DNA of 64,000 nucleotides from an uncultured Geobacteraceae bacterium (GTDB lineage Bacteria > Desulfobacterota > Desulfuromonadia > Geobacterales > Pseudopelobacteraceae), in the NCBI GenBank assembly GCA_903876875.1, contig CAIRBT010000056.1, forward strand, positions 1 through 64,000. The letters are read 5' to 3'. The translations under genes were made by a program, and so were the position numbers. Below, piece by piece: positions 7,821 through 16,758 of this stretch; the stretch's first letter is position 1, and the number at the start of each line of letters is the position of its first letter. Under the pieces are notes generated by a model, which ran no database searches, was not told the origin of the DNA, and was given only the letters and a program-made list of their open reading frames with translations.

Positions 7821-9095
7821 TCAATCGGCTTTGTCTGTAGTAAAAACATACCTTTCTCCAGATAGATACAGTTCCTGTGTCACTCCCTGATCCAGCACCC
7901 GCCCCACAATAGTTCCTTCGTCACCGCTACAATGCCCCACCACCTGAAAATCGGCCCGTTTTCCCCGTTCCAGCGTACCACACCGATCAGCAATACCCAA
8001 CGCCTCCGCCCCCCCCCTCGTCACCATGGCAAACAGAAGTGCATCCGACAACTCCCCACCATACACCTGGCGGGCAAAGCGCAGTTCATCCCACAGGGAA
8101 AGTGAGTTGTTACTGGCCAAAGAATCGGTTCCCAATGCCAGGGGCAGAGAATACTTTTTAAACAGCTCCACCGGAGCACGCCCCACATCGAGAATATCGT
8201 TACTGCGGGGACAGAGCACCACATGACTCCCCCGTGATGCAAGCAGCCGCACATCAGACTCGGTGACCTGTACGCAATGAATCGCCAGAGTTGACGGGGT
8301 CAACAGACCGTGACGATCCAGCAGTTCAGCGGCACTGCAGCCGACCCCCTTCCCCCGGTACCGTTCCCAGCCGACGAAGGGATAGAAGAGTTCCGCCAAT
8401 TCTCCGCTGCCATCACGGAGCAGTTCCACTTCGGCTCCTGATTCGGAGAGATGGATGGCAAGGGGGAGCCGATGGAGAGCGGCACGTTCCCGAATGGTCG
8501 GCAGGTGCCCCGCGGCAAGGGTATAGGGGGAGTGGGGTGACAGGCCGGAGAGGAGGGCTTCACGGCCACTCCCCTGGAGTGCCGCCCCCTCGGCTGCGGC
8601 AAGCTTACCGGCAAAGAACGTTTCCTCCTGCCCCAGCAGCTCCTGATAGAGCCGCCCCCCCAGGGGGGTGTGGTGATAGAGCGGGGTATGGAGCGGGTTG
8701 GTGACGATTTCGCCGATGGCGGTGGTGCCCGCCTCCAGACAGAGGCGAATCCCCTCCCGCACCGAAGGGGGGTAATCGGCGGCGGTCAGGCCACGGGATA
8801 TTTTAACCAGCTGAATAATCCAGTCGGAAAAGCGTCGGGGGTGGTAGTCAACAGCGGTACGGCTCCGCCAGGCCGGAAAGTGCGTCAGCTCAAGATGGGT
8901 ATGGGCATTGACAAACCCGGGGATCAACACGCACCCTGGATACTCGCAGACCTCGGCTGAGCTGTGGCGGCGTAAAGCCGCCAGGGTTCCGGTCTCCTTA
9001 ATGACACCATCACGAACGAGCAATGCCCCGCCGGCAAGGGGCGGGGCATTGGGATTAAGTAACCAGGAAGCAGCGTAGATGATATCTTCTGACAT
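7821..9095 (-). CDS. Amidohydrolase family protein (SsnA/MtaD-like)
   Basis: PGFVNAHTHLELTHF, AIHLSESGAEVELL, AIHCVQVTESDVRLLASRGSHVVLCPRSN, ALGTDSLASNNSLSLWDEL. Confidence 0.88.
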   Translation of the reverse strand: MSEDIIYAASWLLNPNAPPLAGGALLVRDGVIKETGTLAALRRHSSAEVCEYPGCVLIPGFVNAHTHLELTHFPAWRSRTAVDYHPRRFSDWIIQLVKISRGLTAADYPPSVREGIRLCLEAGTTAIGEIVTNPLHTPLYHHTPLGGRLYQELLGQEETFFAGKLAAAEGAALQGSGREALLSGLSPHSPYTLAAGHLPTIRERAALHRLPLAIHLSESGAEVELLRDGSGELAELFYPFVGWERYRGKGVGCSAAELLDRHGLLTPSTLAIHCVQVTESDVRLLASRGSHVVLCPRSNDILDVGRAPVELFKKYSLPLALGTDSLASNNSLSLWDELRFARQVYGGELSDALLFAMVTRGGAEALGIADRCGTLERGKRADFQVVGHCSGDEGTIVGRVLDQGVTQELYLSGERYVFTTDKAD

Positions 9096-9118
9096 ACATC
9101 ACCTCAATTCGGTTTTAT

Positions 9119-11578
9119 TCAGACGGCAGCGGCTGACCGACGACGCGTTTTAACCAGGGGTACTACCGAAGTGGCCTCCCCTGTTCCCGCCTGTTCTGCT
9201 TCGGCCACCGGCGGTGTGGGTGGATAACTTTCCAGAGCCAGAGCCAGTGCCTCTTCAACTTCGGACACCGCAATTATCTTCACTTTTTTGAGGATTTCCG
9301 GCGGAATATCCTCCAGATCCTTCTTGTTCTGTTCCGGGATAATCACCAGCTTCATATGGGAGCGCACCGCCGCCAGGATTTTTTCTTTCAAACCACCGAT
9401 GGGGAGCACCTTGCCCCGCAGGGTCACCTCACCGGTCATGGCCACATCCTTTTTCACCGGTATGCGGCAGAATATGGAGACCAGTGCCACCGTCATGGCC
9501 ACACCGGCCGACGGGCCATCCTTCGGAATGGCTCCGGCAGGCACATGGACATGGATCTCGTTATCCTGAAACAGTGCCGGCTTCAAATGAAGTGCTGCCC
9601 CATGGGCCCGGATATAGGAATGGGCCGCCTGCACCGACTCCTTCATCACATCCCCCAGTTGGCCGGTCAGGGTCAACGCCGGTTTACCGGCCATGAGACT
9701 GGCCTCAATATGGAGGATCTCCCCCCCCACCGGTGTCCAGGCAAGGCCATTGACCACACCGATTTCGTTGTGATCAAGATCTTCCTCACGGACGAACTTC
9801 GGTGCCCCCAGATAGGTGTGGAGGGTTTTGGCAGTCACCTTGACCAGAGTACCATTCCCCTCGGCCACCTTGCGTGCCACTTTGCGGCAGACCTTACCGA
9901 TTTCCCGCTCCAGGTTACGGAGACCGGCTTCACGGGTATAGCTGGTAATCAGCTCTTTCAGTGAGCCATCGTCAAAACTGATATGCTTGGCCTTCAGACC
10001 GTTTTCCTTGATCTGACGCGGCACCAGATACCGTTTGGCAATCTCCAGCTTTTCCTCTTCCGTATAACCGGCCAGATTGATGACCTCCATGCGGTCCCGC
10101 AGTGCCGAGGGGATCGGATCCATCTGGTTGGCGGTGGCGACGAACATGACGTTGGAAAGGTCAAAGGGCTGATTGATGTAATGGTCCGAGAAAGAGTTAT
10201 TCTGCTCCGGGTCCAGCACCTCCAGCAGGGCCGACGACGGGTCCCCCTTGTAGTCATAGCCAAGCTTATCCAGCTCGTCCAGCATGAAGACCGGGTTGTT
10301 GGCCCCCGCCTGCTTCAGCCCCTGCAGAATACGCCCCGGCAGGGCGCCGATATAGGTACGACGATGCCCCCTGATTTCCGCTTCATCCCGCACCCCCCCC
10401 AGGGAGATACGGACGAATTTACGGTTCATGGCACGGGCAATTGACTTGCCCAGGGAGGTTTTCCCCACACCGGGAGGCCCGACAAAGCAGAGGATCGGCC
10501 CCTTCATCTTTTTCTTCAGCTTGCGTACCGCCAGAAATTCCAGGATACGTTCCTTGATTTTATCCAGATAAAAATGGTCATCGTCGAGAATTTTCTTAGC
10601 TCTGACAATGTCCAGACTGTCCCGGGTGGCCTTACTCCAGGGGAGTTCCACCATCCAGTCCAGATAGGTTCTGACGATACTCGCCTCACCGGCATCGGGA
10701 TGCATATTTTCCAGGCGTCCTAACTGTTTCAAGGCCTCTTTCTTGACCGTCTCCGGCATCTTGGCCGCCTCGATGGCCGTGCGAATTTCGGCAAGTTCCT
10801 CTTTCCCCTCGTTATCGCCCAGTTCGCTCTGAATCGCCTTCATCTGCTCCCGCAGATAATATTCCTTATGGCTTTTCCCCATCTCTTCACGGGCAGCGTT
10901 CTGGATTTTTGCCTGAACGCTCAGCAGCTCCACCTCACGGTTGAGAAACTCATTGATCTTGGTCAGCCGGGCGATCGGATCATTCAGCTCAAGGAGTGCC
11001 TGGGCATCGACAACTTTCAGCCCCAGATTGCTGGAAATCAGATCGGCCATACTGCCGGCATCCTGAATATTGTCAAGAATTACCATCACCTCGGGGGAAA
11101 CCTGTTTGCCCAGTTCCATCACCTTGGTCAACTGTTCCCGCACGGTACGGATCAAGGCTTCGGACTCCAAAGCATCGATCACCGGTACCGTATCATGCTG
11201 CCGCTCAACCCGCACCAGGTAGAACGGTTTGTCCGAGACAAACTCAGTGATCCGAGCCTTGGCCAGCCCCTGTACGAGGATTTTCACCCGGCCATCGGGG
11301 AGCTTAAGCATCCGCATGATCATGGCCACGGTGCCGAATTCATAGATCTTATCGGCCGGTGGATCCTCGTCACCCACATCATGCTGGGTTGCCAGCAGAA
11401 TCATCCGGTCGCCGGCCAGTGCGTTGTCCACCGCCTGCACCGACATTTCCCGCCCGACGAAGAGCGGAATTATCATAAAAGGATAGACCACCACATCCCG
11501 TATGGGGAGCAGCGGTAAGAGCTCCGGAATCTTCAGCTCTTCCGAATTTTGTTCAACGTCAGTTTCAGTCTCCATCAA
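9119..11578 (-). CDS. lon: ATP-dependent protease Lon
   Basis: LPLLPIRDVVVYPFM..., GPPGVGKTSLGKSIARA, catalytic PKDGPSAGVAM. Confidence 0.98.
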   Translation of the reverse strand: MMETETDVEQNSEELKIPELLPLLPIRDVVVYPFMIIPLFVGREMSVQAVDNALAGDRMILLATQHDVGDEDPPADKIYEFGTVAMIMRMLKLPDGRVKILVQGLAKARITEFVSDKPFYLVRVERQHDTVPVIDALESEALIRTVREQLTKVMELGKQVSPEVMVILDNIQDAGSMADLISSNLGLKVVDAQALLELNDPIARLTKINEFLNREVELLSVQAKIQNAAREEMGKSHKEYYLREQMKAIQSELGDNEGKEELAEIRTAIEAAKMPETVKKEALKQLGRLENMHPDAGEASIVRTYLDWMVELPWSKATRDSLDIVRAKKILDDDHFYLDKIKERILEFLAVRKLKKKMKGPILCFVGPPGVGKTSLGKSIARAMNRKFVRISLGGVRDEAEIRGHRRTYIGALPGRILQGLKQAGANNPVFMLDELDKLGYDYKGDPSSALLEVLDPEQNNSFSDHYINQPFDLSNVMFVATANQMDPIPSALRDRMEVINLAGYTEEEKLEIAKRYLVPRQIKENGLKAKHISFDDGSLKELITSYTREAGLRNLEREIGKVCRKVARKVAEGNGTLVKVTAKTLHTYLGAPKFVREEDLDHNEIGVVNGLAWTPVGGEILHIEASLMAGKPALTLTGQLGDVMKESVQAAHSYIRAHGAALHLKPALFQDNEIHVHVPAGAIPKDGPSAGVAMTVALVSIFCRIPVKKDVAMTGEVTLRGKVLPIGGLKEKILAAVRSHMKLVIIPEQNKKDLEDIPPEILKKVKIIAVSEVEEALALALESYPPTPPVAEAEQAGTGEATSVVPLVKTRRRSAAAV

Positions 11579-12026
11579 TCACTATCTCCTTAATCGGCAC
11601 CACACGCTCACCACATTTTGGGCAGACCACCCGTAACACGCCACGACGATACTCGGCCCGGATTGAGCCAACATCGACGTTAACCGGGATCTGTACCGCA
11701 TGGTGCAAATGACCGTGCCTCCGTTCTACACAGATAAATTTCCCTTCATTTGTTTCCCGCGGTTTCCATGCTTCAAGAATCAGCGTCAAGCTGGCCAATT
11801 TCAGGGTAATATCCCCCAGAGCACAGCCGGGCAGATCAAATTCGATCACCACATCCTGTCCGGTTTCGTACATATCCATCTTCGGCCGGGTTTCATTGTC
11901 TTCAAAGAGATCCCGCAACTCCAGTGCATGCAGCAGGTTACGCATTTCGCTGACATGACGGGTATAAATTTCCTGGGTAAATGGTTTCCTGCCTGAATAT
12001 CGTGACATAGGGCACCTGGATGGCAA
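11565..12026 (-). CDS. Hsp20/alpha-crystallin family small heat-shock protein
   Basis: DMYETGQDVVIEFDLPGCALGDITLKL...RRHGHLHHAVQIPVNVDVGSIRAEYRRGVLRVVCPK. Confidence 0.9.
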   Translation of the reverse strand: MPSRCPMSRYSGRKPFTQEIYTRHVSEMRNLLHALELRDLFEDNETRPKMDMYETGQDVVIEFDLPGCALGDITLKLASLTLILEAWKPRETNEGKFICVERRHGHLHHAVQIPVNVDVGSIRAEYRRGVLRVVCPKCGERVVPIKEIVIDGD

Positions 12027-12080
12027 TAATCCGCTACAAAAGTCATCTGAACATGTTCACACGAAGGTAATCATTCCACC

Positions 12081-12152
12081 GGGTAAAGTCAAGGCAGACA
12101 TTCCTCCGATGATGTATTCAGCGACATACCGAATAAAAATTTGACTTTACCC
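12081..12152. promoter_or_regulatory. Divergent promoter pair with identical 12-bp cores
   Basis: GGGTAAAGTCAA (12081-12092) and TTGACTTTACCC (12141-12152) are perfect inverse complements; each places TTGACT as a -35 toward hsp20 and speA respectively. Confidence 0.55.
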
Positions 12153-12213
12153 CTTGTATGCAATAAATAAGGATGTTTGTTTACACGCGACTAATCGGGA
12201 CACGGGAGCAGAT

Positions 12214-14121
12214 ATGGAAAAATGGGGCATCGCTGATTCTGCCAAAATATATAACATAGACAACTGGGGTGCGGACCTTTTTTCCATCAACAAAAAAGGC
12301 AATATCTGCGTCCATCCATCGTCAAACTCCAAGCATTCCATCGACCTGCGGGAACTGGTGGATGACCTTATCAAGCGGAAAATCAAGCCGCCGATCCTGC
12401 TCCGTTTCATGGACGTGTTGCAGGGGCGCATCGCCTCCATCAACCGGGTTTTCAGAAGTGCCATTCAGGAGAACGAATACCCGGCCAAATATCAAACCTT
12501 CTATCCGATCAAGGTCAACCAGCAGCGCCAGGTGGTGGAAGCCATCGCCGGTTATGGAAAACGCTACAACATCGGCCTTGAGGTCGGCTCCAAACCGGAG
12601 CTGGTGGCCGGCATCTCCATCTCCAGCGGCAACAATCTGCCGATTATCTGTAACGGCTACAAGGACGCCGAATACATCGAAACCGTTCTCTACGCCACCA
12701 AGATCGGCTTTGACATCACCCTGGTGGTCGAAAAGCTGTTCGAGCTGGAAAAGATCATCGAGATTTCCAAAAAAACCGGCATCACCCCCAAACTGGGAAT
12801 CAGGGTCAAACTCTCCTCCAAAGGGACCGGCAAATGGGCCACCTCCGGGGGGGAGGATGCCAAATTCGGCCTCCGGATGTCGGAAATCATCGCCGCCATC
12901 AGCATGCTCAACGAGCAGGGGATGCTGGACTCGGTCAAACTGCTCCACTCCCACATCGGCAGCCAGATCACCAAGATCGACAAGATCAAGACCGCCCTCA
13001 TCGAGGTGGCGCGGGTCTACACAGAGATGCGCAAACTGGGGGTCGGCATCGAATATCTGGACATCGGCGGCGGTCTGGGGGTCGATTACGACGGCTCAAA
13101 ATCCAGCTATTTTTCCAGTGTCAACTACACCATTGAAGAATATGCCAATGACGTCATCTACCAGATCAAGAATATCTGCGATGAGGCCGGGGTCGCCTGC
13201 CCCAACATCATATCCGAATCGGGGCGGGCCACGGTTGCCCACTATTCGGTACTGGTGACCAACGTCCTCAACACCAACACCCAGCATCTGATGCCCGATT
13301 TTGAAGAGATCCTCAGCCAGTCGGAGAAGGTGGCACCGACCGTCAAAAAGCTGACCGACATCTATAAAAGTATCGATCGCTACTCCCTGCGGGAGGATTA
13401 CCACGATACCCTGCAGCTGATTAACGAGGCGGTCAGTCTCTTTAATCTGGGGTATCTGACCCTTAATGACCGTGCCATCGCCGAATGGCTCTATTCGAAG
13501 ATCATCAAAAAGATCAACAGCATTGTCGAAAAGATCAAGCCGATCCCCGAAGAGCTGCAAAACTTCCAGCTCTCCATGCGCCAGACCTATTTTGCCAACT
13601 TTTCGCTATTCCAGTCCATTCCGGACTCCTGGGCCATTGACCAGCTGTTCCCCATCGTGCCGCTGCAGCGGCTCAATCACCGCCCCGATGTCATGGCCTC
13701 CATTGCCGACATCACCTGCGATTCGGACGGTGAGATCACCAGCTTCGTCGGCGAACAGGGGCGGGCCAAATATCTGCCGCTCCACAAGATTCGCAAGGAT
13801 GAGGATTACTACATCGGTTTCTTCCTCATCGGTGCTTATCAGGAAATCCTGGGGGATCTCCATAACCTGTTCGGCGACACCAACGCTGTCCATATCACCT
13901 TTAACAAGAAAACCGGCTACATGATCGACACCGTCATCAACGGCGACGCCACCTGGGAAACCCTCAAGTACGTTCAGTACAAAGGGCCGGAGATCCTCAA
14001 ACGGGTCCGGGACAACCTGGAGAAAAGTGTGGTGATGAAGAAGATTTCCATCGAAGAGAGCAGTCATTTCATCGAACTGCTGGACCGAACATTGTTGGGC
14101 TATACTTATCTGGGGGAATAA
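12214..14121 (+). CDS. speA: Biosynthetic arginine decarboxylase
   Basis: PLP-dependent fold III ADC: YPIKVNQQRQVVEAI, GLEVGSKPELVAGI, LHSHIGSQI, LDIGGGLGVDYDGS; start at 12214 after GGGAG. Confidence 0.95.
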   Translation: MEKWGIADSAKIYNIDNWGADLFSINKKGNICVHPSSNSKHSIDLRELVDDLIKRKIKPPILLRFMDVLQGRIASINRVFRSAIQENEYPAKYQTFYPIKVNQQRQVVEAIAGYGKRYNIGLEVGSKPELVAGISISSGNNLPIICNGYKDAEYIETVLYATKIGFDITLVVEKLFELEKIIEISKKTGITPKLGIRVKLSSKGTGKWATSGGEDAKFGLRMSEIIAAISMLNEQGMLDSVKLLHSHIGSQITKIDKIKTALIEVARVYTEMRKLGVGIEYLDIGGGLGVDYDGSKSSYFSSVNYTIEEYANDVIYQIKNICDEAGVACPNIISESGRATVAHYSVLVTNVLNTNTQHLMPDFEEILSQSEKVAPTVKKLTDIYKSIDRYSLREDYHDTLQLINEAVSLFNLGYLTLNDRAIAEWLYSKIIKKINSIVEKIKPIPEELQNFQLSMRQTYFANFSLFQSIPDSWAIDQLFPIVPLQRLNHRPDVMASIADITCDSDGEITSFVGEQGRAKYLPLHKIRKDEDYYIGFFLIGAYQEILGDLHNLFGDTNAVHITFNKKTGYMIDTVINGDATWETLKYVQYKGPEILKRVRDNLEKSVVMKKISIEESSHFIELLDRTLLGYTYLGE

Positions 14122-14125
14122 ATCT

Positions 14126-15322
14126 ATGAGCAAAGTTCTTATCATCGGAGCCGGCGGTGTCGGCCAGGTCGTTACCCACAAATGCGCCCAGCGGCGTGAC
14201 ATATTCACTGAAATTACTCTGGCATCCCGCACCAAGTCCAAATGCGACGCCATTGCCGCCCAACTGGGCAATAGCATCAACACCGCCCGGGTCGACGCCG
14301 ACAATGTGCCCGAACTGGTGGCCCTGATCAAGGAACTGCAGCCGAAACTGGTCATCAACGTGGCACTCCCCTATCAGGATCTGACCATCATGGACGCCTG
14401 CCTGGAAACCGGTGTTGACTATCTGGATACGGCCAACTATGAGCCGCTCGACACCGCGAAATTCGAATATTCCTGGCAGTGGGCCTATCAGGAACGCTTC
14501 AAGGAAAAGGGCTTGATGGCACTGCTCGGTTCCGGCTTCGATCCGGGGGTCACCAATGTCTACACCGCCCTGGCGGCCAAAAACTATCTGGACGTGGTGG
14601 AAGAGCTGGATATCATCGACGCCAACGCCGGCAGCCATGGCCAGCCCTTTGCCACCAACTTCAACCCGGAGATCAATATCCGTGAAGTGACCGCCACCTG
14701 TCGCCACTGGGAAAACGACAGCTTCGTCGAGTCGGCCCCCCTCTCCACCAAGCGGCAGTTTGACTTCCCGGAAGGGATCGGCCCCATGAACGTCTATCGC
14801 CTCTACCATGAGGAGATGGAATCACTGGTCAAACATATCCCGACCATTAAAAAAGCCCAGTTCTGGATGACCTTCTCCGACAATTACCTGAAGCATCTGG
14901 AAGTATTGCAGAATGTCGGCATGACCCGCATTGACGAGGTTGAATTCAACGGTCAGAAGATCGTGCCGATCCAGTTTTTGAAAGCATTGCTCCCCGATCC
15001 CGGCTCCCTGGGCCCCCTGACCAAGGGAAAAACCTGCATCGGCGTCATCGCCCGGGGTATCAAGGATGGCCAGCGGAAACAGGTCTATATCTATAACATC
15101 TGCGACCATGAAGCCTGCTACCGGGAAGTGCAGTCACAGGCCATCAGCTACACCACCGGCGTGCCTGCCGTAGTCGGTGCCATCATGATGCTGACCGGAA
15201 AATGGCGCGGCGCCGGGGTCTACAATATGGAACAGTTCGATCCGGAACCGTTTCTTGAGGTGCTGACCCCCATGGGGCTGCCAACCGTGGTAGTTGACGG
15301 CGGCAGCTGGCCCGAACTGTAA
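14126..15322 (+). CDS. Saccharopine dehydrogenase family / carboxynorspermidine (carboxyspermidine) synthase
   Basis: MSKVLIIGAGGVGQVVTHKCAQ... SDH fold; adjacent to speA and nspC. Confidence 0.92.
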   Translation: MSKVLIIGAGGVGQVVTHKCAQRRDIFTEITLASRTKSKCDAIAAQLGNSINTARVDADNVPELVALIKELQPKLVINVALPYQDLTIMDACLETGVDYLDTANYEPLDTAKFEYSWQWAYQERFKEKGLMALLGSGFDPGVTNVYTALAAKNYLDVVEELDIIDANAGSHGQPFATNFNPEINIREVTATCRHWENDSFVESAPLSTKRQFDFPEGIGPMNVYRLYHEEMESLVKHIPTIKKAQFWMTFSDNYLKHLEVLQNVGMTRIDEVEFNGQKIVPIQFLKALLPDPGSLGPLTKGKTCIGVIARGIKDGQRKQVYIYNICDHEACYREVQSQAISYTTGVPAVVGAIMMLTGKWRGAGVYNMEQFDPEPFLEVLTPMGLPTVVVDGGSWPEL

Positions 15323-15337
15323 CCGTCAGGGGACACC

Positions 15338-16492
15338 ATGATCGGCATTGACATCGAAAAGATCCTCCAGCTCGCCCCCTCCCCCGCCTATGTGATGGAT
15401 CTGGGGCGACTGCGCCATAACCTGGCCATTCTCGATCAGGTGCAGCAGCGGAGCGGTGCCAAAATTCTGCTGGCCATGAAGGCTTTTTCCATGTGGAGCC
15501 TCTTTCCGCTCATCAGCCAGACTCTCCAGGGGGTCTGCGCCAGCTCCCCCTGGGAGGCCGAACTGGGGCGCAAAGAGTTTGGCCGGGAGGTACACTCCTT
15601 TGCCGCCGCCTTCAAAGAGAGCGATGTCATCAAACTGCTCCCCATTTCCAACCATCTGGTATTCAACTCCTTTAGCCAGCTGGAGCGGTTCCGCCACCTC
15701 TGGGAACCCTACGCCGGAAGCGTCTCCATCGGGCTCAGAGTCAACCCGGAACACTCCGAAGGGCATACCGAGCTGTATGACCCCTGTGCCGCCAACTCCC
15801 GCCTCGGCATCCCTCGGCGGGAATTTGAGGGACGCTCCCTCGCAGGGGTGGAAGGGCTCCATTTCCACACCCTCTGCGAACAGCTTTTCGAACCGCTGGA
15901 ACGGACGGCACGGGCCTTTGAAGAAAAATTCGGTGAATTTCTCCCCCGCATGAAATGGCTCAATCTGGGGGGGGGACACCATATCACCCGTGACGGGTAT
16001 GACCTGGACGGTCTGGTGAAACTGGTGACCTATTTCCGGGAGAAATACGATCTGGAAGTCTATCTGGAGCCGGGGGAAGCCATCGCCATCGGCACCGGCA
16101 TTCTGGCCAGCGAAGTGCTCGACGTGGTCAGCAACGGTATGGATATCGCCATACTGGACGTCTCCGCCACCTGCCACATGCCGGACATTCTGGAAATGCC
16201 CTATCGTCCCGGCATTAAAGGGGGGTTTGATGCCGGAGAAAAACCGTACACTTACCGACTGGCCGGGCCATCATGTCTGGCGGGAGATGTCATCGGCGAC
16301 TGGTCGTTTGAAAAACCGCTCACGCCGGGCGACCGGCTGGCTTTTCTGGACATGTCCCACTACACCATGGTCAAGACAACCACCTTCAACGGCATTCAAC
16401 ACCCCCATATCTGCACCTACGAACCGGACAGCAACGAACTGACGGTGGTGCGCAGTTTCGGGTATGACGATTTCAAACAACGGCTTTCATAG
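15338..16492 (+). CDS. nspC: Carboxynorspermidine decarboxylase
   Basis: PSPAYVMDLGRLRHNLAILDQV..ILLAMKAFSMWS, LNLGGGHHITR, GPSCLAGDVIGDWSF. Confidence 0.94.
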   Translation: MIGIDIEKILQLAPSPAYVMDLGRLRHNLAILDQVQQRSGAKILLAMKAFSMWSLFPLISQTLQGVCASSPWEAELGRKEFGREVHSFAAAFKESDVIKLLPISNHLVFNSFSQLERFRHLWEPYAGSVSIGLRVNPEHSEGHTELYDPCAANSRLGIPRREFEGRSLAGVEGLHFHTLCEQLFEPLERTARAFEEKFGEFLPRMKWLNLGGGHHITRDGYDLDGLVKLVTYFREKYDLEVYLEPGEAIAIGTGILASEVLDVVSNGMDIAILDVSATCHMPDILEMPYRPGIKGGFDAGEKPYTYRLAGPSCLAGDVIGDWSFEKPLTPGDRLAFLDMSHYTMVKTTTFNGIQHPHICTYEPDSNELTVVRSFGYDDFKQRLS

Positions 16493-16509
16493 CCAAGGAG
16501 TAGATAGCT

Positions 16510-16719
16510 ATGGCACTCGACACACGCATCTGGATGACCGGCGCACTGGACTGGTTCGCCATTATTGACGACGAAGAGGTATTCCTCGGTCGCCGTGAAG
16601 TACCGACCCCCCTGGATGAGGGGGATGCCTGGACCAATGAATATGGTGATATGTTCAAGGTAATCGACGCGGAAATCAGGAAAGTCGGCACCACCGAACC
16701 CCCGAAAAAATACTGGTAA
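16510..16719 (+). CDS. Small uncharacterised protein in polyamine operon
   Basis: 69 aa ORF 18 nt after nspC with upstream AAGGAG; MALDTRIWMTGALDWFAIIDDEEVFLGRREVPTPLDEG... Confidence 0.75.
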   Translation: MALDTRIWMTGALDWFAIIDDEEVFLGRREVPTPLDEGDAWTNEYGDMFKVIDAEIRKVGTTEPPKKYW

Positions 16720-16758
16720 CCGGGAGATGCCCTCCCCTCTCCTGCCGCACCGTTATCC

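Noticed and set aside
7629-7865. 78-aa plus-strand ORF
   Set aside because: Runs through the riboswitch and its terminator on the opposite strand; better explained as RNA regulatory sequence.
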